DNA from: Cytospora piceicola
Taxonomy: Eukaryota > Ascomycota > Sordariomycetes > Diaporthales > Cytosporaceae
Assembly: GCA_023375675.1 (NCBI GenBank)
Contig: JALQBC010000070.1
Coordinates: 1 to 64,000 of the forward strand
Length of the DNA: 64,000 nt
Direction of reading: 5' to 3'
This document shows, piece by piece, positions 1 to 13,900 of the stretch (positions are counted from its first letter, which is position 1; every line of letters starts with the position of its first letter). Position numbers and translations under genes: made by a program. The notes below the pieces were generated by a model. That model saw only the letters and a program-made list of their open reading frames with translations. It was not told the DNA's origin and did no database searches.

Positions 1-113
1 CCCTAACCCTAACCCTAACCCTAACCCTAACCCTAACCCTAACCCTAACCCTAACCCTAACCCTAACCCTAACCCTAACCCTAACCCTAACCCTAACCCT
101 AACCCTAACCCTA
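1..113. repeat. Telomere repeat (CCCTAA)n
   Basis: Eighteen perfect CCCTAA units followed by CCCTA. This is the C-rich strand read inward from a left chromosome end, and the unit is the canonical TTAGGG type of most filamentous ascomycetes. The tract passes directly into AT-rich subtelomeric DNA, so the window starts at or very near a true chromosome end. Confidence 0.98.
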
Positions 114-639
114 CTAGTATAACTAACGCTTCTTACTAATATAAGCTGCTTAAGCGACTACGTTTATAAGGTTAAAACCTGCTATAAATCCTTTATAACC
201 GAGATTTTTAATCTATTAAGCTATTTAAAAAACTATATAATAAAAACCGTTTAAGATATAAGACTTACCTATAACGTTATAACTATAAGGCTATATATTA
301 TAGGCGTTTAGTTTAGAAAAAGTAGAGTTAATAGATTAGAATACCGTTATATTTAAGATTTATTTAAGCTGTCGTTATTATATACTACTTAGGTTTTATT
401 ACTATTATAATTATATACTCGGAAAGTATAACCGGCTATAGTTAAAAAAGGATAAGTTATAACTACGTATTAACCTTTAACACTTAAAAAGCAATATATC
501 TTATAAATAAAAAGCTTTTCGGCTTAAAAACAAGGTGCTTAATAAGCTAAACAGCCCCCTTTAGGTTATTAAAGGATATATTATAGTAAGCGGAACTTAG
601 TTATAGTTTAAAGTTAAGCTTTTTTTAAAACCCTTTTAG

Positions 640-2950
640 TTACCTCTTTTATAGTCTTTTCGATATAGGTTTACCTTATAGTATATTATAGTAGGCTTTA
701 GTATATATTTACATAAGCCGATAAATTTATTTATATAGGTAATCGAAAAAATCGACTTATATATACTAAACTTATCTTCTAGTATATATATATTAGCTAT
801 ACTTTAAGGTAATTTATATAGTCTATATTTAAGTAATATATATAACTTAAATAGAAGGCTACTTAAAAACAACGTTAAGTAAAGGTAGCGCCTTTTAATT
901 AGTAGGGCTAAGGTTAGTAGAAGTAGTATTATAAAGGGTATTAACTACTGTTAAATCTATTATAGGTTTATTAAAGGTAGTATTATAGGTAGTGTTAACT
1001 ACTGCTAAATTTATTATAAGTCGTATTATTCTTTTAAGGGTAGTATTATAAGCAGTATTAACTACTATTAAATCTATTATAAGGCGTACTATTTTATTAA
1101 AGGTAGGGTTATAGGCAGTATTAACTACTGCTAAATCTATTACAGGTTTATTAAAGGTAGTATTATAAGTAGTATAAACTACTGCTAAATCTATTATAAG
1201 TAGTATTAATTACTGCTAAATCTATTATAGGGTGTACTAGTCTATTAAAGGTAGTATTACAGGTAGTATTAACTACTGCTAAATCTATTATAGGTTTATT
1301 AAGGATAGTATTATAGGCAGTGTTAACTACTGCTAAATCTATTATAGGTTATACTATTCTATTAAGGGTAGTATTATAGGTAGTATTAACTACTGTTAAA
1401 TCTATTACAGGGTGCACTATTCTATTAAAGGTAGTATTATAAGTAGCGTTAACTACTGTTAAATACTTATTGTTAATTAGTATTAAGTTTATAAACCTTT
1501 TATAGTATAGGTACTAAACCTCTTATTAAACTACTTAAGATTATATACTATTATTTAAAAGGGCTATTTTAATATACCCTTTTATAGTTCTTTCGATATA
1601 GGTTTACCTTATAGCATGCTACGATAGGCTTTAGTACGCGTTTACGTAGGCCGATAAATTTATTTATATAAGTAATCGAAAAAATCGACTTATATATACT
1701 AAACTTATCTCCCGGTATATATATACCGGCTATACTTTAAGGAAATCTATACGGTCTGTATTTAAGTAATATATATAACTTAAATAAAGGGCTATCTAAA
1801 AACGGCGTTAAGCAGAGGTAACGCCTTTTAATTAGTAGGGCCGAGGCTATTAGAAGTACTATTATAAAGCGTATTAACTACTACTATATCTATTATAAGC
1901 TATATTATTCTATTAAAGATAGTATTATAAGTAGTACTAACTATTGTTAAATCTATTATAGGTTTATTAAAGGTAGTATTATAAGTAGCGTTAACTACTA
2001 CTAAATACCTGCTGTTAATTAGTATTAGGTCTTTAAACCCTTTATAGTATAGGTGTTAAACCTTTTATAGTATAGATATTAAACCTTTTATTAAACCGCT
2101 TAAAATTATATACTATTATTTAAAAAAGCTATTCTAATATACCCTTTTATAGTCTTTCCGATATAGGTTTACCTTATAGTACGTTATAGTAAGCTTTAAT
2201 ATATATTTATATAGGCCGATAAATTTATTTATATAGGTAATCGAAAAAATCGACTTATATATATTAAACTTATCTCCCGGTATATATATACCGGCTATAC
2301 TTCGAGGAAATCTATATAATCTATATTTAAGTAATATATATAACTTAGATAAAAAGCTACTTAAAAACAGCGTTAGATAAAGGTAGCGCTTTTTAATTAG
2401 TAAGGCTAAAGCTATTAGAAGTATTATTATAAAGTATATTAACTACTGCTATATTTATTACAGACTATATTATTCTATTAAAGATAGTATTATAGGTAGT
2501 ACTAACTACTACTAAATTTATTATAGGTTTATTAAAGGTAGTATTATAAGTAGCGTTAACTATTATTAAATACCTACTATTAATTAATATTAAGTTTTTA
2601 AACCTTTTATAGTATAAATATTAAACCTTTTATAATATAAGTGTTAAACTTTTTATTAAACCGCTTAAAATTATATACTATTATTTAAAAAGGCTATTTT
2701 AATATACCTTTTTATAGTCTTTTCGATATAAGTTTACCTTATAGTATATTACAGTAGGCTTTAGTATACGTTTATATAGGCCGATAAATTTATTTATATA
2801 AGTAATCGAAAAAATCGACTTATATATACTAAACTTATCTTTTAATATATATATACTAACGATAGTTTAATAAAAATAGATCGATTTTATAGTTAAGGTA
2901 TATATAACACTTAAATAGGTATAAGGATACTAATTCTTTAAAGGCTTTAA
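640..2950 (+). repeat. Tandem repeat of about 565 bp (three copies plus an expanded one)
   Basis: A block beginning with a motif like TATAGTCTTTCGATATAGG and continuing through AATCGAAAAAATCGACTTAT recurs near 645, 1580, 2145 and 2710, with another copy near 4345. The last three of the first four lie about 565 bp apart. The first interval is longer because the internal minisatellite is expanded. Copies differ almost only by C/T and G/A changes. Confidence 0.75.
900..1470 (+). repeat. Minisatellite inside the 565-bp repeat
   Basis: Units of roughly 50-60 bp built on TATTAACTACTGCTAAATC and GGTTTATTAAAGGTAGTATT recur about ten times with small length changes. Fewer units occur in the later copies near 1860-2010, 2430-2570 and 4080-4210, so the unit number varies between copies of the larger repeat. 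Confidence 0.7.
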
Positions 2951-4020
2951 CTGCTTACTTATTATATTCTAACGTAGATTAGTATTTATAAAGCCTGTTA
3001 GATTAATTCTAAGGCGTAAAAGTACCGGAAAGGTATTAAAATTTAGGTTTAAAAAAATCTAACAGATAAGTTTATATCTAGGTTAAATATTTAACTTAGA
3101 TTAGTATAAGTATACTTACTTTAGACTTTAAAAGTATACTTACTTTAAACTTTTACTTAGTATACTTAAGGCCCTTCTTACTATATTCTAGCGTAGATTA
3201 GTATTTATAGAGCCTGTTAGATTAATTTTAAGGCGTAAAAATGCCGGAAAAGTATTAAAATTTAGGTTTAAAAAAATCTAACAAATAGGTCTATATTTAG
3301 GTTAAATATTTAACCTAAATTAATATAAGTATACTTACTTTAGATTTTAAAAGTATACTTACTTTAGACTTTTACTTAGTATACTTAAAGCCCCTCTTAC
3401 TATATTTTAACGTAAATTAGTATTTATAAAGCTTATTAAATTAATTCTAACGTGTTAAAGTAGCAAGAAGGTATTAAAATTTAGGTTTAAAAAAATCTAA
3501 CAGATAGGTTTATATTTAGGTTAAATATTTAACTTAGATTAGTATAAGTATACTTATCTTAAACTTTAAAAGTATACTTACCTTAAACTTTTACTTAATA
3601 TACTTAAGGCCTTTCTTATTATATTTTAACGTAAATTAGTATTTATAAAGCTTATTAGATTAATTTTAGCGTATTAAAGTAGTAAGAAAGTATTAAAATT
3701 TAAGTTTAAAAAAATCTAATAAATAGGTCTGTATTTAAATTAAATATTTAACTTAAATTAGTACGAGTATACTTACCTTAAACTTTAAAAGTATACTTAC
3801 CTTAGACTTTTACCTAGTATATTTAAGGCCTTTTTTACTATATTCTAACGTAGACTAGTATTTATAAAGCTTACTAGATTAATTCTAGCGCGTTAAAGTA
3901 GCGGGAAGGTATTAAAGTTTAGGTTTAAAAAAATCTAACAGATAGGTTTATATTTAAGTTAAATATTTAACTAAGATAATTTAAATGAAAATTCTTTAAT
4001 CTTAACCTTTTCCTATTAGT
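2950..4020 (+). repeat. 219-bp satellite, block 1
   Basis: The landmark A(A/G)CGTAGATTAGTATTTATA starts at 2971, 3190, 3409, 3628 and 3847, a constant period of 219 bp. Each unit contains a doubled motif AGTATACTTACTTTA. The block ends with a tail near 3973-4020 (AGATAATTTAA then AAAATTCTTTAATC) that also closes block 2. Confidence 0.85.
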
Positions 4021-4589
4021 AATACTAAATAATTAACTTTAATAACTTTAAATAAAATAACCTTAATTATAAAGAGTATTAACTATTACTAAATCTATTA
4101 TAAGCTGTATTATTCTATTAAAAGTAGTATTATAAGTAGTATTAACTACTGCTAAATCTATTATAGGTTTATTAAAGGTAGTAATATAAGTAGCGTTAAC
4201 TACTATTAAATACCTGTTATTAATTAGTATTAGGTTTTTAAACCTTTTATAGTATAGGTGTTAAACCTTTTATAATATAAGTGCTAAACCTTTTATTAAA
4301 CTACTTAAGATTATGTACTATTATTTAAAAAAGCTATTCTAATATACCTTTTTATAGTCTTTCCGATATAGGTTTACTTTATAGTATATTATAATAAGCT
4401 TTAGTATACGTTTATATAAGCCGATAAATTTATTTATATAAGTAATCGAAAAAATCGATTTATATATATTAAACTTATTTCCCGGTATATATATACTAGC
4501 GATAGTTTAATAAAAATAGATTAATTTTATAGCTAAAGTATATATAATACTTAAATAAGCGTAAGAATACTAATTCCTTAAGGGCTTAG

Positions 4590-5230
4590 CTGCCTACTTA
4601 TTATATTCTAACGTAGATTAATATTTATAAAGCCTATTAGATTAATTCTAAGGTATAAAAGTACCGAAAAAGTATTAAAATTTAAGTTTAAAAAAATCTA
4701 ATAGATAAGTCTGTATTTAAGTTAAATATTTAACTTAGATTAGTACGAGTATACTTCCTTTAAACTTTAAAAGTATACTTACTTTAAACTTTTACTTAGT
4801 ATACTTAAGGCCCTTTTTATTATATTTTAACGTAGATTAGTATTTATAAAGCCTACTAGATTAATTTTAAGGTATAAAAGTGCCGGGAAGGTATTAAAAT
4901 TTAAGTTTAAAAAAATTTAACAGATAAGTTTATATTTAAGTTAAATATTTAATTTAGATTAGTACGAGTATACTTACCTTAAACTTTAAAAGTATATTTA
5001 CTTTAGACTTTTACTTAGTATATTTAAGGCCCTTTTTATTATATTTTAGCGTAGATTAGTATTTATAAAGCCTGCTAAATTAATTCTAGCGTGTTAAAGT
5101 AGCAGAAAGGCATTAAAATTTAGGTTTAAAAAAATCTAACGGATAGGTCTATATTTAAGTGAAATATTTAACCGAGATAATTTAACTGAAAATTCTCTAA
5201 TCCTAACCCTTTCCTACTAGTAATAATAAA
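4590..5230 (+). repeat. 219-bp satellite, block 2
   Basis: The same landmark starts at 4610, 4829 and 5048, again exactly 219 bp apart. The block ends with the tail seen after block 1 (5168-5222). The two blocks are separated by a piece of the 565-bp repeat, so the mosaic arose by duplication of larger segments. Confidence 0.85.
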
Positions 5231-5240
5231 ATAGTTACTA

Positions 5241-7796
5241 GTTATAATATAAAAACTCTTTTTATATTTAAAGCTTAAGTATAAGCTTAATTTATAGCTT
5301 ACTAGTACCTTTATAAGTTAAAGTATTATATATATTTAAGTATTAAATAGTCTTCGACTTCGGTAATTACTTAAAGAGCGGCTTTAATAATAAGCTTTAA
5401 TATAAAGATAGTAACTGTTTTAATTTCTGCTTTCTATTTAAAAGTTAATTTAAAACTAAAGGTAGCTATAAGCTATAAAAGGTTTTATATCGTTATAAGT
5501 GTTTTATACGTTTTCGATATCTTATCTGTTTTATTTACTTTAAAAGAATAATATTTACGTTAAAACTTTTACGTAAAGATAATTTATCTATAAGAAGAAA
5601 GATAAAAATAACGAAGATAATATAAATAATAAAGATAATAAAATTAAAAAAGTACTTTTATATATAAAACGTTACAACTATATTAAAAGGCTTTTTTAAA
5701 CTAGCTAATATACTTAGCTTTATACCGGCTTTTAAATTTAACGCTTATAAAAGCTAAAGTAATTAAAGCGAAAGCTCTTTTAGTTTTACTATAAGATAAA
5801 TAAAATAGTTATACTTTTCTTAAAGCCTATTAGCGAAATAATTTCTTACTTTTTTTTTATTTATAACCTGTATATATTTAAATCGACTACTATTTTTAGC
5901 TAAAGATACTAATTAATACTAATCTTATACTCTTTTTAATCTTTATTTTAAACAGGTAATACTATAAACTAAGTAAATAATAATAATATAAAACTAATTG
6001 TTTATTTCGAAGATTATAAAAGAATAGTATATCTGTAAGTCTTTAATAGTAGCCTATTTTATAGAATAAGTATATCTTTATAAGAAATACTTAAATATAC
6101 TTTATATATTATATATATTTTATAATTAAAATATTTATATATAGAATTTTATATAAAGATATTTTATTTATAAGAAAAAAGATAAAAATAATAAAAACGA
6201 TAAAAATAATAAAAATAATAATAAAGATAATAAAATCTATATTAGAAAAGTATTTATATACGTAAGGCGTTATAATTATTTTAAAAGGCTTTTTTAAACT
6301 AGCTAGTATACCTTTTTCATTTTCGCTTTAAACAGATATTTTATTATAAACTAAGCGAGTAATAACGATATAGAACTTATTATTTATCTCGGGGATTATA
6401 AAGAAATAGTATATTTATAAATCTTTTTAATAATAGCAGTAGCTTACTTTATAGAATAAATATCCTTTTATTAAAAATATATATATATACTATTATATAC
6501 TATAAAAACTAAGTTTATTAATAAACCTTAAAAGTTAATATTGTTTTTACTATAAAAGAATAAATAGTTATAAGACGACTACTTAATAAGCTAATATATA
6601 AAATTAAATATAATACTTATTTTTATCTTTTAATATATATTAGCTAATTATCTTAAGTATTTACTTACTTTAAGCCTTTATTTTATTATACTATTTTATA
6701 AACTTAGCCTTAAATACTCGATACGACTTCTATTATATAAACTACCTTTAAAACTGCTATTTACTTTAAATATATTAAAGAGATTTAAGTCTAGTATTTT
6801 ATCTTTTTTTAACAAAACCTTTAGTATAGCCGGATCTTAATATTACGGCTAATTCTAAAGCTTTAAGTTTAACTTATTAAAATTAAACCTTTTCCTTTAA
6901 TAAAAGAAATATAATATCTTTAGTTTTCGGGTTCTTTTACCTTTACCTTTTATAAGTTAAATACCTTAACTATAATACTTATTATATCGATATAGATTTC
7001 TTTATTATAAAGGCAGCTTTTTAATATTACGTTAAACCTAATATAAGTTAAATATATATAATTATTAAAGGTTACTTTATACTAATAATTATAGCCTGTT
7101 CTAATAAGGCTTACCGAAATACCTAGCTTCGACCTTTATATTAACCTTCTCGAGAATACCGATATAGAAGACTTTATATAGATAATCTTTAAGGATAAGG
7201 CTATAATAAAAGACGTATTATTAGCCTTTTATAGCGATCCGGCTAAGTATAAGAAGTATAACTACTATAAAAAGGGTTTAACGGATTTATTTATAGCCTG
7301 TTTTAATATACTTAGATTCTAAGGCTATACGACTTATTAGGTAAACTATTTAAGTAAAAGTAAAGAGTATAGCTATATAAAGAAAGAATAAGCCTATTAT
7401 AAAGATAAGGTATAGAATAAAAGAAATATTATATATTAATTTTTTATTTTACCTTTTATATTATACTAGATCTCTAATATACTAATAAGTAACCTTTATT
7501 ATATAGCTTAAAACGCTTTTCTATTAAATTAATCGATAATAAAGACTCTTAATTATATAGTATACTAAACGATAAGTAAAAGATAAAAGGAATATTATAT
7601 TAAAATAAAATTCCTTTTATATTTTAGTATAGTTATTAATACTATAAGTCAGGCAGTAATAATACAGATATTAATTACCTAAGTACTTAAGAAAGTAGAT
7701 CTTTATATTTTAATAACCGACAGTAATTAGGATTTATATAGGTCCGGTTAAAATAATTGTAAAAAGCTCTAATCTTAACCGGAATAGCTTAGTAAC
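5241..7796. other. RIP-altered repeat DNA with one coding remnant
   Basis: Very AT-rich and stripped of CA/TG, with no intact gene. From about 7112 to 7440 the plus strand reads as a damaged coding segment: one frame gives protein-like sequence (SFDLYINLLENTDIEDF, later LLAFYSDPAKYKKYNYYKKG) broken only by TAA/TAG codons of the kind CAA/CAG become after RIP. I do not recognise the protein. The rest shows nothing I can assign. Confidence 0.5.
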
Positions 7797-7800
7797 ATTA

Positions 7801-7934
7801 TATAGTAAGCTTAAGATAAGTTTATAGTAAGTTTATAAGTTTATATATAGTTTATAAAAATACTCGGTTATATAAAAAGAAAAAAGAAAGAATCGATCTT
7901 TATTATATATTATTATACTATACTATTATTATTA
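7801..7934 (+). repeat. 5' LTR of the gypsy element
   Basis: Aligns without gaps over 134 bp to 18164-18297, sharing for example AGTAAGCTTAAG and ACTCGGTTATATAAAAAG. The expected TG...CA termini are not visible as such, as expected where TG and CA have become TA. Confidence 0.75.
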
Positions 7935-10900
7935 AATAGTAGCTATAACTTAAATACATTTTATTATATATTGCTTAGCCTTTTAATATTACGAATTAGG
8001 TTTATCGGATTATACTACGATAGTTATCGAGTTACTATTACTATAGTAGTTAACAGGTAATTAGCTTTAATCTCTAGATTTTAAAAGATCGAAAAACGTA
8101 AAAACATTATTTTATTTATTTAGCCGATATTATTACCTATTTACTATAACTTACCGGTTATTTACTATAGGAAATTTATATTATAATTATATCGGGTTTA
8201 AACGATATACTCGACGTATATTTCTTAAATATATTTTTAATAGTACTTTAAAACTATATAGTTATTAAAGATATTTAGCTTTTATATTATATTAAAGTAG
8301 CTATTACCGAATACTTTATCTAATACCGACCTTACGTTATAAACTATAATTTTATTTTTTTAAAATATTCGATTAGCTATATTAACTAATAGTAGCTTTA
8401 TACCTTTTACTTTAAATATTACTATAATAATTAAAATAAAAATAACTAATTTTATTATATTTAAAAGCGTTTTATAGAATATATCTATAAAGTATATTAC
8501 TTTAGTTGTTAACTATAAAAGCCTAATAACGTTTACTTCTTTATCGTTACTTATAGCTAATCCGGTAAAAATATCGAGTTTTATTATAAATTCCGGTACT
8601 TTTATAACCTATAGCGGTTAAGTTATACTTATAACTTAAAAGAATATAAACCGATTTATTAGTTTTTATAAAAACTTAAGTTTAAAGGCTTATTTTATAA
8701 AGTATAAAAGCTACTTTTTAAAGCGATACTCGGTTTAAACTAAATAAAGTGTAAACGAAAGGTAATTATTTATAACGTTTTAAAAACTCTGTTTTTATTA
8801 AAATACTAACTTTCTACTTATACCTTAGTTAAACTAGTAATTTATATAGTAAAAGAATCTGAAATATTAAAAAGCCGAGAAATAACGGTCGAAACAAATA
8901 AAAACAATAAAAAAGTTACTTAAGACTTTAAATAATAATTAAAAACGATAGAAAGTATATAATATAATAATTTAAAGGTTTTACTTTTATTTTAATTAAT
9001 AACCGAAACTATTCTTTTATATATTATATTATTTTTAATTATTTTTATAATATTACTATAAAAAAAGATTTAGTTTTATAAGCTGTTTAAACTAATATAT
9101 TTAACTAACCGGAAATTACTTTAATATAAATAAACTTATTAAGTAGTTTTAAAAAAGAACGTTATATTAACGTTATAATCTTTATATTAAAAAATACCGA
9201 AACGTTTTAATTATATAAGTAAAAGATAGGTTTATAAATACCGTCGTTTTATATACTATTAAGTAATCTTTTTAATTTCTATTATACTACTTATAAACTA
9301 ACGGTTTACTTTAAGAATTCTTATTAATATAGTTACGTTACTTAAAAAGGTAATATATAACTTATTAAAAACTATATATACTATATAGCCGGTAGTAGTA
9401 AAAACCTTAATAACGATTTTAATAATAGCTTAAATAATAATAACTTTATTTATAATTATAATTAAAGTAAAAGCTTATTTAGTTATTATTTTAACAGAAA
9501 TAAAAGTTAAAATATATATAACTATAAACGTAAACTATCGATTAGCGTTCTTTAACTATTTATAAACTTATTATTTACTTATAAGTTTAAAATAAATACT
9601 TTTAAAAGATTTAAACTATATATTAGTTAAAATAATACCGAAAAACTTATAGAAATATTCTGTATAAATAATAAAGTAACGGTATAAAAACACCTATTAA
9701 CGTTTATTTAACGTTATTATATATATATCGCTAATATTAAGACTTAACGATAAACTTTATATTAAAATCTCTTTATTTACTTTACCGGATTTACTTATTT
9801 ATAGTTTTAAAATATTTTATTAAATAAAAAAAGATTTAACTTAACTATTTACTTTAATATATAAATAAAGTAGAAGGAGTACTTTATTATAGACTTTAGT
9901 ATATCTTATAATATAGCCGATAGAATTTTAAATAGCTTTCGATATATATAATATAATACTTAAAATAATAAGAATATTTTAAACTTTATTTAATATATTT
10001 ATCGTTTTATTGTTTTAGCCGAATAGCTAAATAGTTTTATTATTCGAAATATATAAGATTATATCGATAAATAAATAGTTATTTATTATTTTAATTATTT
10101 TAAGTATAACGTTAACTTTTAAGACTTTAAATATAAGCTTAAAGTTAAGTAAAAAACTTAATATATACTTAAAAAAAAGGTTATATTTATTTATATAAGG
10201 CTATAATAGCTTATTATAAATAAACATCGACTTAAGCTACTATAATATTAGCTTTAATTTATTTGTTTCTGGTTATAAAGAGCCGGCTTTTAATAACTAA
10301 TCTTATTATTTAACTGTTTTAACTTTTAACAGTTTAAATAAGCCTTACTTTAAGCTTAAGTATTAAAATAGTCTTTATAGCTTAGTTTAAGCGATTATTA
10401 AAAGTTATTACTTAAGTAGTAAAAATAGCTAATTAAAACGTAAAAGCCTATTTAAGACTAATAGTAAGCTACTTATAATTTATTACTACTTAAGCTAACG
10501 TTACGGTTATTAACTAATATTATAAACTAAGGTTTTTTAAAATAACGTTACTTATAAAAGCGTTATAATTAGCTTAAGATTTTCCGACGTTTTATTTATT
10601 CGAATAATAAAAGTAATATAATAGTAAAAGACGTTTAACTTTTTAACGTAAATAATAGTACTTTTTAATATAATACTATCTGTAAAGAAAAGCTAATATA
10701 AGATAGCTTTTATCCGGTTAATAAAGAAATAACGTCTATTATAATAGATAAATTACCGGACGATACTAGTAAACAGATAAGCTTAAAAAATAACTAACCT
10801 ACCGATAAAAAAAGACCTTTAAATAATAAATATATAATAATTAAAAACGTTAATATATATAACTTTAATATAAAACTATTTACTTTAAAACTATTAAACG

Positions 10901-13900
10901 ATAGTGTTTATTATAAAAGATATCTGTTTTATTTAAACGATCTTTATTATATTAATTATAATTATATTTTCTTATTTAAACTACGTTTTTTTAAGTATTA
11001 TTATTATTATAATAACGTTAAAATATATCTTAATATAATAAAATAAAAAGGTTTTATTTTAAACTTTAATATACCGTTTTAAGTATCGCCTTATAAAGAT
11101 TATAGTTATATATATACTTATATTAAAGCGTATAGTTTTTTAACCGGTTATACTTTTAATACCTATTATAATATTAAAGCTTTTAAATATATAATCTTTT
11201 AAATAATATTAAACTTAATACTTAATATTAAAGTAAATTAAAAAGCTTAAATTAATCTTTAAAAGATAAGTAAAATAAATACTTTTAGCTAAGCTAAATT
11301 TAATATCTTTTATTAAGTTATTTTAAACGGTTTATTTACTATTTTATTAATAAAGATAAAAACGTAAGTATTTAAACGTTTAAATATAAAACTATTAATA
11401 AGATAAGAATTTATAATACTATATTAAGTAGATATCTTTAACTCGGTAGCTAGTATATTATTTAGTTATTTTAATAGTATATAAGTAAAAGTATTAGTTT
11501 TTATTAAAACCGTTTTATATACTTATAAAGTAAAAGCCGCTTTTACCGCTATAATTCTATTATAATTAAGCTATATTATACTTATTATTAAGCTACTTAT
11601 AAGAAAACTAAATCTTTTTTATTTAAGCTAAAGTAAAAAGGTTAAGTAAATACCTTAATTAACTAAAACTTTTATAACGTAATAACTATAAATTAATTAT
11701 TTTTTTTTTTAAAAATTAGTAAAAATACTTATTTAAATATACTTAAACTCGTTTTTAAAGAATATATAAAATATATAAAATAAAAAAGTACTATTTAAAC
11801 CTTATTAAATTATAATTAATTACCTTTTTATTATTTTAAGCTATTTATATAAAACGTAATTATTAACTTATCTTTTAAGTTTAACCTTATTAATATATTA
11901 AATATTTTAAATAATATCGAATAACCTACTAATATTAAAGAATTTATTTTAAATAAGCCGCCTTTAAATAAGATAAACGTAAAGATATATAAATATCTTT
12001 ATTTAAATAAAAAGCTTAATATTACTTATATTAAAAACTTACTTAAAATAAAGCTATTAAATAACGTATACGTATATTAGTATTTATTTAAGTTTATATT
12101 AAAGGTAAACTATTTTATATATAAGTTTATATATATATTTAAAGATATTTTAAATATTCGAGTATTTAAAGATAAGTAAATATAAGTTCTTTTAATTAAA
12201 GGCTAATAAAATTAAAAGATATTATAATAACTATACTATTTTAATAAAAAAGACTATAAAATTATTAATAATATAATAAATAGTTTTTATAAATAAAGTT
12301 ATATTACGTAAATTACTTAGTTTAACTTATTTAGCTTATTTATTTTTATAATATAAAAGATAATAAAAAGTAAATATAAAAGATATATAGTTATAAACCT
12401 TTATACCTTTAATAAGATAACTATTTTTAATATATATTTACTACCTTTTTAATTAAATGTTTTTAAGAATATTTATAATAAGTTCTTTTTTATTATAGTT
12501 AATATAAGCTTATTTTTTTATTAATTTTAAATATACTTATTATATTATAAACAGTTTACTTTAGTTAATTATTATAGTTAAAAATAGCTAAAAGTTATAT
12601 TTATAGAATTTTATAACTTATTAACGTATATTTAATAATATATAAACTATATACTCTAGCTATTTAAATACTTTATTATAACGTTTATTAATAATATTAT
12701 TGTTTTTTTTAATATTATTAAAAAGTATATAAAGTATTTAAAATAGCTGTTTATATTATTTATAAAGCGTTATATATTTTTATTAGCTAAGAAATCTTTT
12801 ATTAAATAACTTTTAATAAAGTTACTTAAATTTAAAGTTAATAAACTAAATATATATAATACTTTAAACTAAGTAAAAACTATTACTTAATTATAGTTTT
12901 TTACTATATTATAATAACTTAAAAAGTTTATTAACTTTACTAGTTATTTTTATTATTTTATACTATAGTATATTAAATATATCGATCTATTATAAAAACA
13001 GAAAACTTAAATACTTATTAAAAGATAAGAAAATAAAAAGCTTTTAAAAAGTAATATTTAAAAGAACTATATTTATTAAACTTTTTTTAAGCTTATTTAT
13101 AAAAAAGTATACTCTTTTAATAATCTTAAGTTTACTTTAATAAGTAAAAACGTTTTATTTTATTAAAACTTAAATAAGCTATTATTTATTTAGTTAAATA
13201 TTTCGAAAAAAGTTAGATTTTTAAGTATTATTTTTTAATTAAATAATAATTTTAAATAAAACCGAAAGTTACTTATATTTTATATTTAAATCTGTTTATT
13301 ATAATATTTAAATAAAACTATTAATATAATTAAATGTAAATATTAGTTAATCGAACTTAAAGTTATTTATTTAATATAACTAGTTTATAAACTTTATATA
13401 ATTATTAGTTTAAACTATAAATAATTTATATATATTTTTATAAATTATATTACTACTATCGGTATTATTAAATAAACGTTTTTCGATATAGTAAATAAAA
13501 CTAAAATAAATATAAAACTTATTTTTATATTAAAGTATTTAAGTTAATATAATTTAAACGTTTATTATATTTTAAAAATAACTAATATATTAATAAATAC
13601 TATCTTTAAACTATTAATAAGTTAGCTATTTATAAAAGATAAAGATATACTTAGTAAATTATAAAATAATACTACTTTATATAATATATTTAAGATTTTT
13701 ATTAACTAAACGTTTAAAGATTATATTATTATAAAATATTAAGAATATATTAATTAAACTAATATTATTTAATAACTATAAAATAATTAAATAAGAATAG
13801 ACGTATTATTTAAGTTAAATATAAATAAACTTTTATATTTTATAAAGTTATTAAGTAAATAACGCCTTTATATTTTAATAAAAGTAGCTATAAACCTTAT

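Larger units (their letters stand above)
114..5240. repeat. RIP-altered subtelomeric repeat mosaic
   Basis: AT-rich DNA with almost no CA or TG dinucleotides but with CG retained, the signature of fungal repeat-induced point mutation. It consists of copies of two repeat families, listed separately: a unit of about 565 bp with an internal minisatellite, and a 219-bp satellite. No intact reading frame is present. Confidence 0.85.
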
